Assembly (NCBI GenBank): GCA_030426665.1
Contig: JAUHYD010000013.1
Location: 80,094 to 144,093 of the forward strand
From: Bacteroidia bacterium
GTDB taxonomy: Bacteria > Bacteroidota > Bacteroidia > Chitinophagales > Chitinophagaceae
DNA: 64,000 nucleotides
Direction of reading: 5' to 3'
The notes beneath the pieces were generated by a model that worked only from the letters and a program-made list of their open reading frames with translations, did not search any database and had not been told where the DNA came from. The translations under genes were made by a program, and so were the position numbers. Of this stretch, positions 36,255-44,861 are shown piece after piece; position 1 is the first letter of the stretch, and each line of letters opens with the position of its first letter.

Positions 36255-36283
36255 AAACTTTACACTTTTATTATTATAATGTG
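36255..36283 (+). repeat. 29-bp boundary repeat, copy A
   Basis: It begins aaactttacacttttattat and is identical to copy B at 43246-43274 except for one base (28 of 29). It lies between the replication module and the DUF262/ATPase cluster, 118 bases past the stop of the WYL gene. Confidence 0.75.
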
Positions 36284-36400
36284 ATTTTGTTCGATTAATA
36301 ACGGCATGTAATCATTGTAACCAATATTCGACTACAAGCAATGATTGTCGAGTTCTTAAGCACAGTAATTGACAGGGAATAAATAGATTGGCGAATACTT

Positions 36401-37321
36401 TCAAAAGTATTGTTCAAATGCTCTTTTATGAGCTGTCTTTATTTCATTGGCTAATGATTTCGGTTTTATGACCTTCATGTTATTACCGAATGATAGCAAT
36501 TCCATGATAAGGTCATGGGTAATGTGTAAATGCAGTTTTATTTGTAGTTCATCTTCATTGTCAATTAAAATCTGTTGAGTTTCGTGGAGCGGTAGTGTTT
36601 TGATGTACTTTCCTTGAAAAGGGTCAAATGACAATATTATTTCCTGTGGATTTTCATCAGTTGGGCTGATAATTCCAAAACAATACCGATAGCGTTCTTC
36701 CACGTTATAGTTAGCTGGCATTTTAAAATTTTTGTTAGTAATTTCAAGACCTGACATACGGTCTAATGCGAAACTTTTAACCCGGCTATCTTTATTATCT
36801 TTCGCCAAAATATACCAGCGGTTTTTAAATTCTTTTAAAGCATAGGGATCAGTAAATCGCTCGTTAATTTCATCTTCCCAAAATTTCTGATAAGAGAATT
36901 TTATTTTAAGGTGATTTTTAATGGCGTGAAGCAAACCATATAAATTGTCAGTGCCTTGAGGTCTGCGTTTTTCTAAATGAACGAATGGAGTAAGGTCTTG
37001 TGCAAGGTTTAAGGAATTGAACATATCAAAGGCTTCTATCATTCTCTGGAAGTTCATATTCTCCCCCGCACTTTGGTCTATGAAATAGCCTTTATTTGAT
37101 TTTGAATACTCGATGTCAATTCCAAAAATGTTTCTGATTTCTCGAATATCTCTTTGAAGTGTGCGCTGTGAAAAAGCGATGTTCAAAGTATCGTCTTGCA
37201 TTTGCAAATACTCGAACTGATTTTCAACATAGTCTTGCAAATCCTCATAAGTGGAGTATGGTTTTGCCTTCAGCTTTTTGACAATTAGGAGGTAACGTGA
37301 TATGTAGCCGCGTTTGGACAT
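36401..37321 (-). CDS. WYL-domain transcriptional regulator
   Basis: A 306-residue protein from ATG 37321 (MSKRGYISRYLLIVKKL). The N-terminal wHTH (AFSQRTLQRDIREIRNIFG) is followed by a WYL domain with KNRWYILAKD (the WYL-type core) and ERYRYCFGI, and a C-terminal WCX-like part (LHLHITHDLIMELLSFG). WYL regulators often sense ligands or nucleic acids and control defence loci such as BREX or CBASS. It is the last gene of a six-gene minus-strand cluster, 5 bases downstream of the DUF262 gene, so it may repress the whole cluster. Confidence 0.85.
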   Translation of the reverse strand: MSKRGYISRYLLIVKKLKAKPYSTYEDLQDYVENQFEYLQMQDDTLNIAFSQRTLQRDIREIRNIFGIDIEYSKSNKGYFIDQSAGENMNFQRMIEAFDMFNSLNLAQDLTPFVHLEKRRPQGTDNLYGLLHAIKNHLKIKFSYQKFWEDEINERFTDPYALKEFKNRWYILAKDNKDSRVKSFALDRMSGLEITNKNFKMPANYNVEERYRYCFGIISPTDENPQEIILSFDPFQGKYIKTLPLHETQQILIDNEDELQIKLHLHITHDLIMELLSFGNNMKVIKPKSLANEIKTAHKRAFEQYF

Positions 37322-37326
37322 ACTGG

Positions 37327-39402
37327 TTATTTGACTTTGTAACAATCTTCAACACTTGGTCTTTTATAACTACCAAATAGATAACAAAACTCTCCTGAAT
37401 TGGGGATGCCGAAATACTTAGATTGACAATGTTTATCTAATAATTCCGGCTCCTTTATCAGGCGCTTTTTCCAATTAGGCATATTGTCTGGACAATGGAA
37501 ATTATTAATAACTTCACTTACTGGTTTGTTTATTAGTAGCATTAGCAAATCGCGCAAATAATCTTTATAATAGCCATCGGTGAAATTATTTTTCAAGTCA
37601 CTTGTGTTTTCTATCAAACACCGTTTGTTTGCATCGGTATTGTAGCTCCACGTACCCCAATAGGTATAGAAATCGTTGCCTTTTACAGTCAATAAAGCAC
37701 GGCGGAATTCATTTGTGATGTCTGATTCGTTTAGATATTGTTTGATTACTTTTTGTACTTCCGATAACATACCCGCATCAAATTGTTTCTTTGAATCTGA
37801 GAAATCAATACAATGCAACGCAAAAGCTATTTCTCCCATACAAAAGTTCGTGTCCTCTGTTTGAAAAATGACGTGCCTGTTAGACGAATTAGCCTGTATA
37901 ATTTTTGCCTTCAAAATTTCTTCAGCAACCTGCGTCGAAGCAAAGTTCGACTTTGGATTATTTTTGGAAAGATATTGATAGATATTTCCTATTCCGCTCG
38001 AAATTTCCTTAAGTAATCCAATTGCGCCGATAAAGGATGTAGCACTATCAACCGTAGAATTATGAACAATATTGCGCACCACTCGCATCCAGTCGGAAAA
38101 TGTCGTTGACTCAAAATTCTCGTCTCCTATTGCTTGTGTTTGAGCAAAAAATAAGGCACGCTGTTTATAGGTGATTTCCTCTCCGTTTATCAACTCGGTA
38201 AAAATTGTCGCTCCAGGAGTGCAATAATCCCAAAGCGGCAAGTTCTCCGGAAGTAATTCATCATTAAAGAACTTATTATTTGTTCTTACTGCGTATTTAT
38301 CAAAGCAAGTTTTCAAATAATCAAATCCCTTTTTGCTCGGAAAATCATGAGGCTCGATATTAGTTGGGTCGTTAAATAAATCGGATATTCTTCTCTCTAT
38401 TCTTTCTCGCTTTATTGCCTCAATTGTGACTGGCTTACCTTTTGATTTTGCCGCGAGTTCATTCTTGACTATTTTATCAGCTTCAAAGTCCTCATAAATT
38501 TCAAGGTTTTCGGCATAGTTACTAATGGCTATTCCGACGATAAAATTGAGCAGCTCCCTGTCAATTAAATTATCCGCATTTTTATGCTTCCAAAACAAAT
38601 CAGTCCAACAAGAATCTATTTTATGAGAAAATTGAACATTAAAACTCAGTCCGGCCTCCCAATTACATTCAATTATATACTGCTCGAATTTCGCCTTGAA
38701 TTTTTCAAAATCAGTAAGGGCTTTCCCACGTGCATTCATTTTGATGTATAGATCATCCGAAAGACCAAAATGTTTTAGTGGGATATGAAGAAAGCTGATT
38801 CTGTTTCTTATTGTCAGTTCCTCCCAAATGTTACCTCTGTCTCCAAGCCGTTCGAATTTTTGATGAATTGCATCCAGCATAATCAGCATGGCTTCAATTG
38901 TTGGGTCTTTCTTCCACGAGAGAAAAAACCAAGAGCTGTCAATTATACTTTTAGATAAGCTATTATATAAAAGCTCCCCATTGGCATCATTATCTGAGTC
39001 CAAGAGCTTGTTGAAATCTATCCCGTGCTCAACTAACTGATTACAAAATTCACGTGAACTTGTTCGTGTTTCGTATGTAAACTTTTTAAGTGTCTCTTTA
39101 TTTAGGTTTAGCAAATTCTCTTTAGCCACTATATACCAGTGTAGTAGAAAAAGAGTTGTTAGCCGCTGCTGTCCGTCCAATGGCTGCAAGCAATTGTCTT
39201 GTTCATTCCCGTAGATGAAGTCAAGCTCAATAAATTTCCCCTCCTCTATAGCACTTAGCAAAGCATCCAAAAACTTGTTCCGTATCTCAAATCTTTCCTT
39301 TCTACCTTGCGCATAATCCCTTTGTATAATCGGGATTTCTATTCTCGATTTTTCAATTAATTGCCAAAAAGTCAACTTGTGAGCCAACGGGTTGCTATTC
39401 AT
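37327..39402 (-). CDS. DUF262 (GmrS-like) protein
   Basis: A 691-residue protein with an N-terminal DUF262 domain: IPIIQRDYAQGRK and the ParB/Srx-like nucleotide-binding motif PLDGQQRLTTLFLLHWYI near residue 70. The remaining 500 residues do not show a clear HNH motif (no DUF1524 block that I can see), unlike its partner upstream. In GmrSD-type type IV restriction enzymes the DUF262 part hydrolyses nucleotides and the DUF1524 part cuts. It overlaps the upstream gene by 8 bases, so the two DUF262 proteins are probably made in fixed ratio and act together. Confidence 0.8.
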   Translation of the reverse strand: MNSNPLAHKLTFWQLIEKSRIEIPIIQRDYAQGRKERFEIRNKFLDALLSAIEEGKFIELDFIYGNEQDNCLQPLDGQQRLTTLFLLHWYIVAKENLLNLNKETLKKFTYETRTSSREFCNQLVEHGIDFNKLLDSDNDANGELLYNSLSKSIIDSSWFFLSWKKDPTIEAMLIMLDAIHQKFERLGDRGNIWEELTIRNRISFLHIPLKHFGLSDDLYIKMNARGKALTDFEKFKAKFEQYIIECNWEAGLSFNVQFSHKIDSCWTDLFWKHKNADNLIDRELLNFIVGIAISNYAENLEIYEDFEADKIVKNELAAKSKGKPVTIEAIKRERIERRISDLFNDPTNIEPHDFPSKKGFDYLKTCFDKYAVRTNNKFFNDELLPENLPLWDYCTPGATIFTELINGEEITYKQRALFFAQTQAIGDENFESTTFSDWMRVVRNIVHNSTVDSATSFIGAIGLLKEISSGIGNIYQYLSKNNPKSNFASTQVAEEILKAKIIQANSSNRHVIFQTEDTNFCMGEIAFALHCIDFSDSKKQFDAGMLSEVQKVIKQYLNESDITNEFRRALLTVKGNDFYTYWGTWSYNTDANKRCLIENTSDLKNNFTDGYYKDYLRDLLMLLINKPVSEVINNFHCPDNMPNWKKRLIKEPELLDKHCQSKYFGIPNSGEFCYLFGSYKRPSVEDCYKVK

Positions 39403-41080
39403 TTTTTGATTTAATTTGACGTGGTAAATACGTTTTTAATGTAGCAATGATATCCTTTATATAGGCACTTCTGTCATTCTCACCCCAAAAGGTCATTTGT
39501 GAAACGTCATTGCTGTAAAGTTTCATAAATGCATTTTTAGTACATACAGGTATAAATGTTCCATTTTTGTCTCTTTCGATTATTGTCTTCCGCTTCACGG
39601 GGAACACAGCATTTTTATAGCTCCGATTAGTTCCTGCATCCAGTAATACAAGGTTCGAAATATCATTAATATCTTCGTGGATTTTAGATTCACTAAAGTG
39701 ATCTAAAACTTCCGCATATATCCGTTCAAAATTTTCTTTTTGATATTCTGACATCCGTTTTCTCAGTTCGTTGTCCTTGACAAAGAAGGATACTTCCTTT
39801 AACCAATCCTTTTGATGCGCTTCTGTAGTAGGCATGTCTTCCGCGACTGCCGCGATATGTTCGACATCCCAATTTTCCTTTTTGTATCGGTCAAAAGGGA
39901 AACGATTAGTTTCATTTACATTGTTAAGCATGGTTTGAATATTGTGAAGTAGCAAAACGTTTCTAATGAGGCCACTTCCATATTCTAAGTCGTTAACCTG
40001 GACTTTTACCTTCTCTTTTATTTTGCTGTCTATTGATGCTTTTAGCTCTGTTTTGGAGAGTTCTTTTTTGAGTTTTACTATCTCTTTTATGTTTGTCCCG
40101 GTAGCCAATAAAAATCCAATTTTGTGATATAATTCCCGATCAATAAACCACTCTTCTAAGACCTGATAATACTTTTTTATTTCTTGCCAATTTTCGGCAA
40201 TCTCGCTTTCTGTATATTGTTTAAACTTTTCGTTGAAATACCGGAAGGTGAAAAAGTCATCGGCATTTGAAGGCTTATTTGCTATCAAATCGAAAATGAA
40301 CTCTATTCGTGTGGGCAGCGTATTTTTTTCCTTATTTAAAAAATACCAAAAAGCATTGTTTTGTAAGGCATATTCAATCTGGTCCCATTCTGACGCTATT
40401 TCCAATTGCTTCAGCTTGATTTTTTCGTTGTCTGAATTTCTAAAATTTGAGCTATTCAGGAATGCTGCTTTTATCAGCTCCGAGTTTGTTAGAGGTATCT
40501 TGCCGCTATTTATACGTGTGAAAATATCTATAGAATCGTTGCTGGTTTCGTACCATATCACCTTTGTAAAATGCAGGAACTTAGACTCGAAGCCATTGGT
40601 GTCAAAATTCTGCCCTCTTTTTTCAAACCAAGCTGCAATGTTCTTGTAGGCCGAGGATATGAAGTAATAGTCAATATTTGAATCGTCAATCGCGTCCTCA
40701 GTTAGACTTTTCAAATAATTCTCTGAGCCTGCTCTTGTTTCATATTGTAGAGCAAATAGTTTTTTTCGTCTATTCTCTGCATATCCTTGATTTAGATAGT
40801 GAAGTATTAGGTAAATTGTAGTCAATCTTTGTTGCCCATCTATAACGTCCCACTTCCCATCATTCTCTTTCACGACAATTGGTTGCAAACAATACCATGT
40901 TTTATCACTCACACCTGTAATCTCCTTTGGTGAGAATTCTGCAATATCATTTAGCATATCTTCTACCTGTTGCTTTGTCCAACGATACCCTCTTTGGTAT
41001 GATGGGATAAAAAAGCTGTATTGCAGCAGATTGCCAATTGTTTTCGTCGTTAAGGGGATTTTATTTTCTGCTATTGACAT
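39395..41080 (-). CDS. DUF262-DUF1524 (GmrSD-like) protein
   Basis: A 561-residue protein. The N-terminal DUF262 domain shows FFIPSYQRGYRWTKQQVED and DVIDGQQRLTTIYLILHYL. Near the C-terminus is a DUF1524/HNH-type segment with ENWDVEHIAAVAED (catalytic His) and SNLVLLDAGTNRSYKNAVF (Asn). This is the GmrSD architecture, known to restrict DNA with modified bases such as glucosylated 5-hydroxymethylcytosine. The substrate here is unknown. It overlaps the exonuclease gene upstream by 20 bases and the second DUF262 gene downstream by 8 bases. Confidence 0.85.
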   Translation of the reverse strand: MSIAENKIPLTTKTIGNLLQYSFFIPSYQRGYRWTKQQVEDMLNDIAEFSPKEITGVSDKTWYCLQPIVVKENDGKWDVIDGQQRLTTIYLILHYLNQGYAENRRKKLFALQYETRAGSENYLKSLTEDAIDDSNIDYYFISSAYKNIAAWFEKRGQNFDTNGFESKFLHFTKVIWYETSNDSIDIFTRINSGKIPLTNSELIKAAFLNSSNFRNSDNEKIKLKQLEIASEWDQIEYALQNNAFWYFLNKEKNTLPTRIEFIFDLIANKPSNADDFFTFRYFNEKFKQYTESEIAENWQEIKKYYQVLEEWFIDRELYHKIGFLLATGTNIKEIVKLKKELSKTELKASIDSKIKEKVKVQVNDLEYGSGLIRNVLLLHNIQTMLNNVNETNRFPFDRYKKENWDVEHIAAVAEDMPTTEAHQKDWLKEVSFFVKDNELRKRMSEYQKENFERIYAEVLDHFSESKIHEDINDISNLVLLDAGTNRSYKNAVFPVKRKTIIERDKNGTFIPVCTKNAFMKLYSNDVSQMTFWGENDRSAYIKDIIATLKTYLPRQIKSKNE

Positions 41081-41558
41081 TGTTTTGTTTTAAATGCAAC
41101 TGAAAAAGTTCTGCACATGCTAAGGCATCGCTTAAGGCATCATGGTGATTGAGCTTAATGCCATGAGTTCTGCATAGCGATGCCAAATTAGCACGAAAAA
41201 TTTTATACGTACAGTGTCCTGAAAATGAAGGAACCTCTATGTTATAATACGCCAATGTTTGATTGAGGCATTGAAAGTCAAACGCAAATCCATTGTGCGC
41301 CACTACGATTTGCCCGGTTATATATGGTTCGATTTGCTTCCAAATTGCATTGAAAGTTGGAGCATTTGCCGTATGCTCAGGGGTAATGCCGTGAATTTCA
41401 ATGAAGTTATTCCAGTAGTAATTACCGGGTGGTTGTACCAAAAGAGACAACCGGTCCCTAATACTGCCATTTTCTATGCGAACCAAACCTACCTGACAAA
41501 TACTCCAACGTTTGCCCTGCGCAGTTTCAAAATCAATAGCGGTAAAGGAAGTAGTCAT
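41061..41558 (-). CDS. DEDDh 3'-5' exonuclease (DnaQ-like)
   Basis: A 165-residue stand-alone exonuclease domain. ExoI motif AIDFETAQG has Asp and Glu, ExoII is VVAHNGFAFDFQCL, and ExoIII is HHDALSDALACAELF with His and Asp, so the DEDDh set is complete. Proteins of this size are similar to the epsilon proofreading domain but also occur in defence loci. It lies 2 bases after the small repeat protein and overlaps the DUF262-DUF1524 gene. Confidence 0.88.
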   Translation of the reverse strand: MTTSFTAIDFETAQGKRWSICQVGLVRIENGSIRDRLSLLVQPPGNYYWNNFIEIHGITPEHTANAPTFNAIWKQIEPYITGQIVVAHNGFAFDFQCLNQTLAYYNIEVPSFSGHCTYKIFRANLASLCRTHGIKLNHHDALSDALACAELFQLHLKQNNVNSRK

Positions 41559-41560
41559 TT

Positions 41561-41863
41561 TTATGCGCTTCTTTCACTCAATCTTTTACATTTCTTGTCA
41601 TACGTCCTCAGCCAGCTTCCCTCTTTTGTCGTAAAAGTTTGCCCGGCAGCATTTCTTACCTCCTTGCCGCTGGCCGACATTTCCGCAATTCTTTTGCAAT
41701 GCTCATCGTAGGTCCGTATCCATGAACCTTCTTCGGTTACAAAAAAGTCGGAACCAATGCCTACTACTTCCTTATTGGAAGCCGACATTTCCGAAATTCT
41801 CTTGCTCTTCTCATCGTAAACTCTAATCCAAGAGCCTTCGTTTTGTACATTTGAAATTGCCAT
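41561..41863 (-). CDS. Small protein of three internal repeats
   Basis: A 100-residue protein made of three copies of a unit of about 34 residues: EGSWIRVYDEKSKRISEMSA, then EGSWIRTYDEHCKRIAEMSA, then EGSWLRTYDKKCKRLSERSA, joined by linkers such as SKEVxxxxxxF. The repeat alternates aromatic and charged residues and could form a small beta-propeller blade set or beta-solenoid. No enzyme motif is present. It lies between the ATPase and the exonuclease, with 2 bases to the latter, so it is part of the cluster. I do not recognise the family. Confidence 0.7.
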   Translation of the reverse strand: MAISNVQNEGSWIRVYDEKSKRISEMSASNKEVVGIGSDFFVTEEGSWIRTYDEHCKRIAEMSASGKEVRNAAGQTFTTKEGSWLRTYDKKCKRLSERSA

Positions 41864-41918
41864 AACTCTATTCGATTTAATTTTACTGGCCTACTCTATA
41901 CAGTTTTCGGCATCCCTG

Positions 41919-43058
41919 TTATTTTGAAGATATACATTTAAAACCAATGGGAGCATTTTTTATCTCCTGTTGAAAGTCTTTTTCCTCCTGATTATATATT
42001 GCCGTCAGGGACATCGGCTTATTAATAGTGGTAACAAACCCTAATTTCTCGGATAGCTTCTGCGCTTTTTCAATTTCCAGCTCCTTAAATTCATATTTAG
42101 CAATTAATCTTCCTTTGCGCATTAATGCCGAATCAACCTTGGATATGTCCGTATTAAACGAACAAATTACCTGTATATTGAGACAGTCTGAAAGTAGTCC
42201 ATCCGAAATATTTAGCAGTGCCGAAACAGGCGAGCTGCCGTCTTTTTCCCGATCAACAACGATATTTTCGGCATCTTCAATAACAAATACAGAATTTGGA
42301 TTTTCAATTAACACCGAAATCAAATCAGGATTAGTTATGGCACTTGCCATATTGGGTGGCAAGAAAATAACGTCTTTTTTAAGAAGTGAAATAAGATACC
42401 TGATATAGGAGGTTTTGCCAGTACCTGGCTTGCCATGCAACAATACCAACCCCTTATCATTTTTCTTTGACAGTCTCTTCAGAATTGTTTGATGAATTTC
42501 CGTAAAATCATCATTGTAGTTGTCGGTAATATTCAGCTTCGGTTTTGTTACCTCTAACGACTTAGTATCAATACCAAGTTTTGAAGACACTAAGAGAGAA
42601 ATTTCGGGTTTTCTGCGGGTTTTCTTTTCCCGGAACTTAACTACACCACTAATAATTTCTTCAACTTTTTCAATTGAGGTTTTACGAAAGAGGAACCTTA
42701 CGGTAGATTGATTTGTATCGAAGTCAACAATTAAGTCTTCATCGAGGATATAAAAAATATCGTCAAGCTCGGCTTTCTTTCGAGTATCGAAATACCTTTT
42801 GTCAAAATGAAAGCCTTTTATGTCATTCTTATATGTCTCCATAAACCACCGATTGGCCTTTCTGCAATCAATATTTATTTCATTTATGAAGTTTGGAATG
42901 GTATTAAAATAAGCGAGAAACAGCGTGAATTCGTTTAGATAAGAACCATTCCGTTCCGCAAAAATTTCTGATATGTTCATTCTTGCGACCGGTTTTTCTA
43001 ATTCAAATTCTCTTGTTTGTAACTCCTTAAAACAGACAGTTTCTGATGCCATAAACAT
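41919..43058 (-). CDS. AAA ATPase, BCS1-like
   Basis: A 379-residue protein with an N-terminal part of 190 residues of unknown fold and a C-terminal AAA domain: Walker A LLHGKPGTGKTSYIRYL, Walker B SVFVIEDAENIVVDRE, sensor-like VICSFNTDISKVD and arginine-finger area LMRKGRLIAKYEF. The last is close to the BCS1-type pattern ALMRxGR. Such ATPases are common in Bacteroidota and in anti-phage loci. It is the first gene of the minus-strand cluster. The ATG at 43052 (MASETVCF) is an alternative start. A TACTTTTG -7-like box lies at 43072-43079. Confidence 0.85.
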   Translation of the reverse strand: MFMASETVCFKELQTREFELEKPVARMNISEIFAERNGSYLNEFTLFLAYFNTIPNFINEINIDCRKANRWFMETYKNDIKGFHFDKRYFDTRKKAELDDIFYILDEDLIVDFDTNQSTVRFLFRKTSIEKVEEIISGVVKFREKKTRRKPEISLLVSSKLGIDTKSLEVTKPKLNITDNYNDDFTEIHQTILKRLSKKNDKGLVLLHGKPGTGKTSYIRYLISLLKKDVIFLPPNMASAITNPDLISVLIENPNSVFVIEDAENIVVDREKDGSSPVSALLNISDGLLSDCLNIQVICSFNTDISKVDSALMRKGRLIAKYEFKELEIEKAQKLSEKLGFVTTINKPMSLTAIYNQEEKDFQQEIKNAPIGFKCISSK

Positions 43059-43071
43059 TGATATTGTATGT

Positions 43072-43079
43072 CAAAAGTA
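43072..43079 (-). promoter_or_regulatory. Possible -7 box of the six-gene cluster
   Basis: On the minus strand tacttttg fits TAnnTTTG and lies about 14 bases before the ATPase ATG. A TTTG is found upstream but at a shorter distance than usual, so support is partial. Confidence 0.35.
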
Positions 43080-43245
43080 GATGTCGAGAACGCCAAACCG
43101 TGTCGCTGTAAATTCTTAGTCAAAAAAATAATTACTACATGGGAAGGTAATCTGAAAGCGATCTTATGCAACTTACGGTGATTGCATCATAGGCAGATGT
43201 TCAAGAAATTGCATTGCTTTTTGCAAGCTCATAAGTGAAAGGGGC

Positions 43246-43274
43246 AAACTTTACACTTTTATTATTTTAATGTG
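43246..43274 (+). repeat. 29-bp boundary repeat, copy B
   Basis: It is identical to copy A at 28 of 29 positions, in the same orientation. It lies about 190 bases upstream of the ATPase start, so copies A and B enclose exactly the six-gene cluster. Confidence 0.75.
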
Positions 43275-43335
43275 TGTTCGCTGTTTCTTGTATCCTTAAT
43301 GAAATCATTGTAGATTGGCAATCCAAAAATTTACA

Positions 43336-43635
43336 ATGGCACAAATGGATATTGAAAATTTTCGTGAGTGGTTATCTCGAAAATATAAAGGCGCAAACGT
43401 TATCAGTACAAGAATTGCCAACTGTAAGCGGGTTGAAAAATATGAAGGAGACCTTGATAAGCATTACGCTAAAGATGGCGGTAAAGGATTATTAGAGAAA
43501 CTTACATTATCCAAACATGACAGTCTACCGAATCACAAAATCCCTATAGATGGTGATATATATTACGGTACGGCAACTCTTAAACAAGCGACAAAATTGT
43601 ATTTCGCATTCATGGCAGAAACAAAGCGAAAATAA
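43336..43635 (+). CDS. Small hypothetical protein
   Basis: A 99-residue basic protein from ATG 43336 (MAQMDIENFREWLSRKY). It has helical, Lys/Arg-rich character and a Tyr-rich C-terminal part (IDGDIYYGTATLKQATKLYF). No family recognised. It is convergent with the next gene, with only 7 bases between the stops. Confidence 0.5.
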   Translation: MAQMDIENFREWLSRKYKGANVISTRIANCKRVEKYEGDLDKHYAKDGGKGLLEKLTLSKHDSLPNHKIPIDGDIYYGTATLKQATKLYFAFMAETKRK

Positions 43636-43642
43636 AAGCAAA

Positions 43643-43879
43643 TCAAATTCTCTCAAACTTTAGTTGCTTGTAACCAGTAACGGTTTTATGGTACTCCAAT
43701 TTGGTTGGGGTATTATCAAGTTCTGTCCAGGTTTCAGCCTCAGTTCTGTTTGGCGTAACCTGAATTTGCAGGTCCTTGAGTGGCGCAATGAAAATTGGGT
43801 CACCGAATTCGTATGTCAACATCACATACTTGTCAGGGTGTAGTTTGACATATTCTTTCGCGGTCAGTTTCTTTTCCAT
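43643..43879 (-). CDS. Small hypothetical protein
   Basis: A 78-residue protein starting at ATG 43879 (MEKKLTAKEYVKLHPDKYV) with a mixed beta-rich remainder (MLTYEFGDPIFIAPLKDLQI). No family recognised. It sits alone between copy B of the boundary repeat and the restriction-modification locus. Confidence 0.5.
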   Translation of the reverse strand: MEKKLTAKEYVKLHPDKYVMLTYEFGDPIFIAPLKDLQIQVTPNRTEAETWTELDNTPTKLEYHKTVTGYKQLKFERI

Positions 43880-44144
43880 CGAAAATTAGAGTTTATTCCA
43901 TGACTCAACGTAAAATTATAAGGTACGTCTCTATTGGGTTTTCGTCACCTATTAGTGTTATCAACTTTACAACTTGACCTTGCCTGGTGCGAACCACTTG
44001 ATTCTTCATTTCTATCGTTTATCTGAAGATAGCAAATGCTGGGGGCATCTTTTCTTCATTTCCGCTAAATAGATGCTAAGGTTAAGATTCTCAAGCCATA
44101 ACACTAATGTTGGGGAATCCAATTAAAATCAATCGAGAAAAGTA

Positions 44145-44861
44145 TTATCCTAAATCTTTAAACCGTTCTTCAATTTGGTGGCTTAATACTTCAACCACAT
44201 CCTCAACAACTTCTTTCATATCAATCTCATTAGCTACCTCACCAGATACTTCAATAAGAGATTTATAAAAACCTTCATCACCGGTAAATCGGTGCCAGAA
44301 TTCTTTTCCAATAAAAATATTATAGTGACTTTCAAGTTCTAATACAAAGCTATTCTTTTCATCGGGTTCCCCATAAATTAAACAGAAAGCAAGATCGCCG
44401 ATTCTAATGTCACCTTTGTTCAACCTTGCACGGTTCTGCATTTCCTTAAAATGATTCTTAATCGTAGTGACATCGTCTCTATTAAGTGCATTAGGGCCAG
44501 ATTTTAATTGACAATACTTTTGGCGCTTGTCTATTTGATCGATAAACTGAATGTCAATACCTGGAATAGGCGAACCATATGCTCCGAGCACTTTTGTAAT
44601 AAACTGTCCTTGCATTAATGTCCCAAATGAGGTGGTAATCGACGTGCCAAGAATCCTCGGATATATTAATGCCTTTGCTAAGGATTTGGAATCAGCATTA
44701 CCTTCTAAAAAATTTGCAAGGTAATATAGCAACAATGGATTAATATTGAATTCGTTAATGTTTTTTAATTTCTCCGTATTCTTTTTATGACTTTTTACCA
44801 AAGATTCCCGAAACCATACCTTATACTTGTTTAGAATTTCGATGCGTTCTTTTGTTGTCAT
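44145..44861 (-). CDS. Type II restriction endonuclease, PmeII/EcoO109I-like
   Basis: A 238-residue protein. The PD-(D/E)XK-type core is visible as PGIDIQFIDQ followed by YCQLKSGPNALNRDDV, together with upstream ILGTSITTSFGTLMQ and later IFIGKEFWHRF. This layout resembles PmeII and EcoO109I-type enzymes (EcoO109I cuts RGGNCCY). It overlaps the end of the Vsr-methyltransferase gene by 41 bases, so the pair is translationally linked. The specificity itself is inference from family resemblance. Confidence 0.7.
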   Translation of the reverse strand: MTTKERIEILNKYKVWFRESLVKSHKKNTEKLKNINEFNINPLLLYYLANFLEGNADSKSLAKALIYPRILGTSITTSFGTLMQGQFITKVLGAYGSPIPGIDIQFIDQIDKRQKYCQLKSGPNALNRDDVTTIKNHFKEMQNRARLNKGDIRIGDLAFCLIYGEPDEKNSFVLELESHYNIFIGKEFWHRFTGDEGFYKSLIEVSGEVANEIDMKEVVEDVVEVLSHQIEERFKDLG

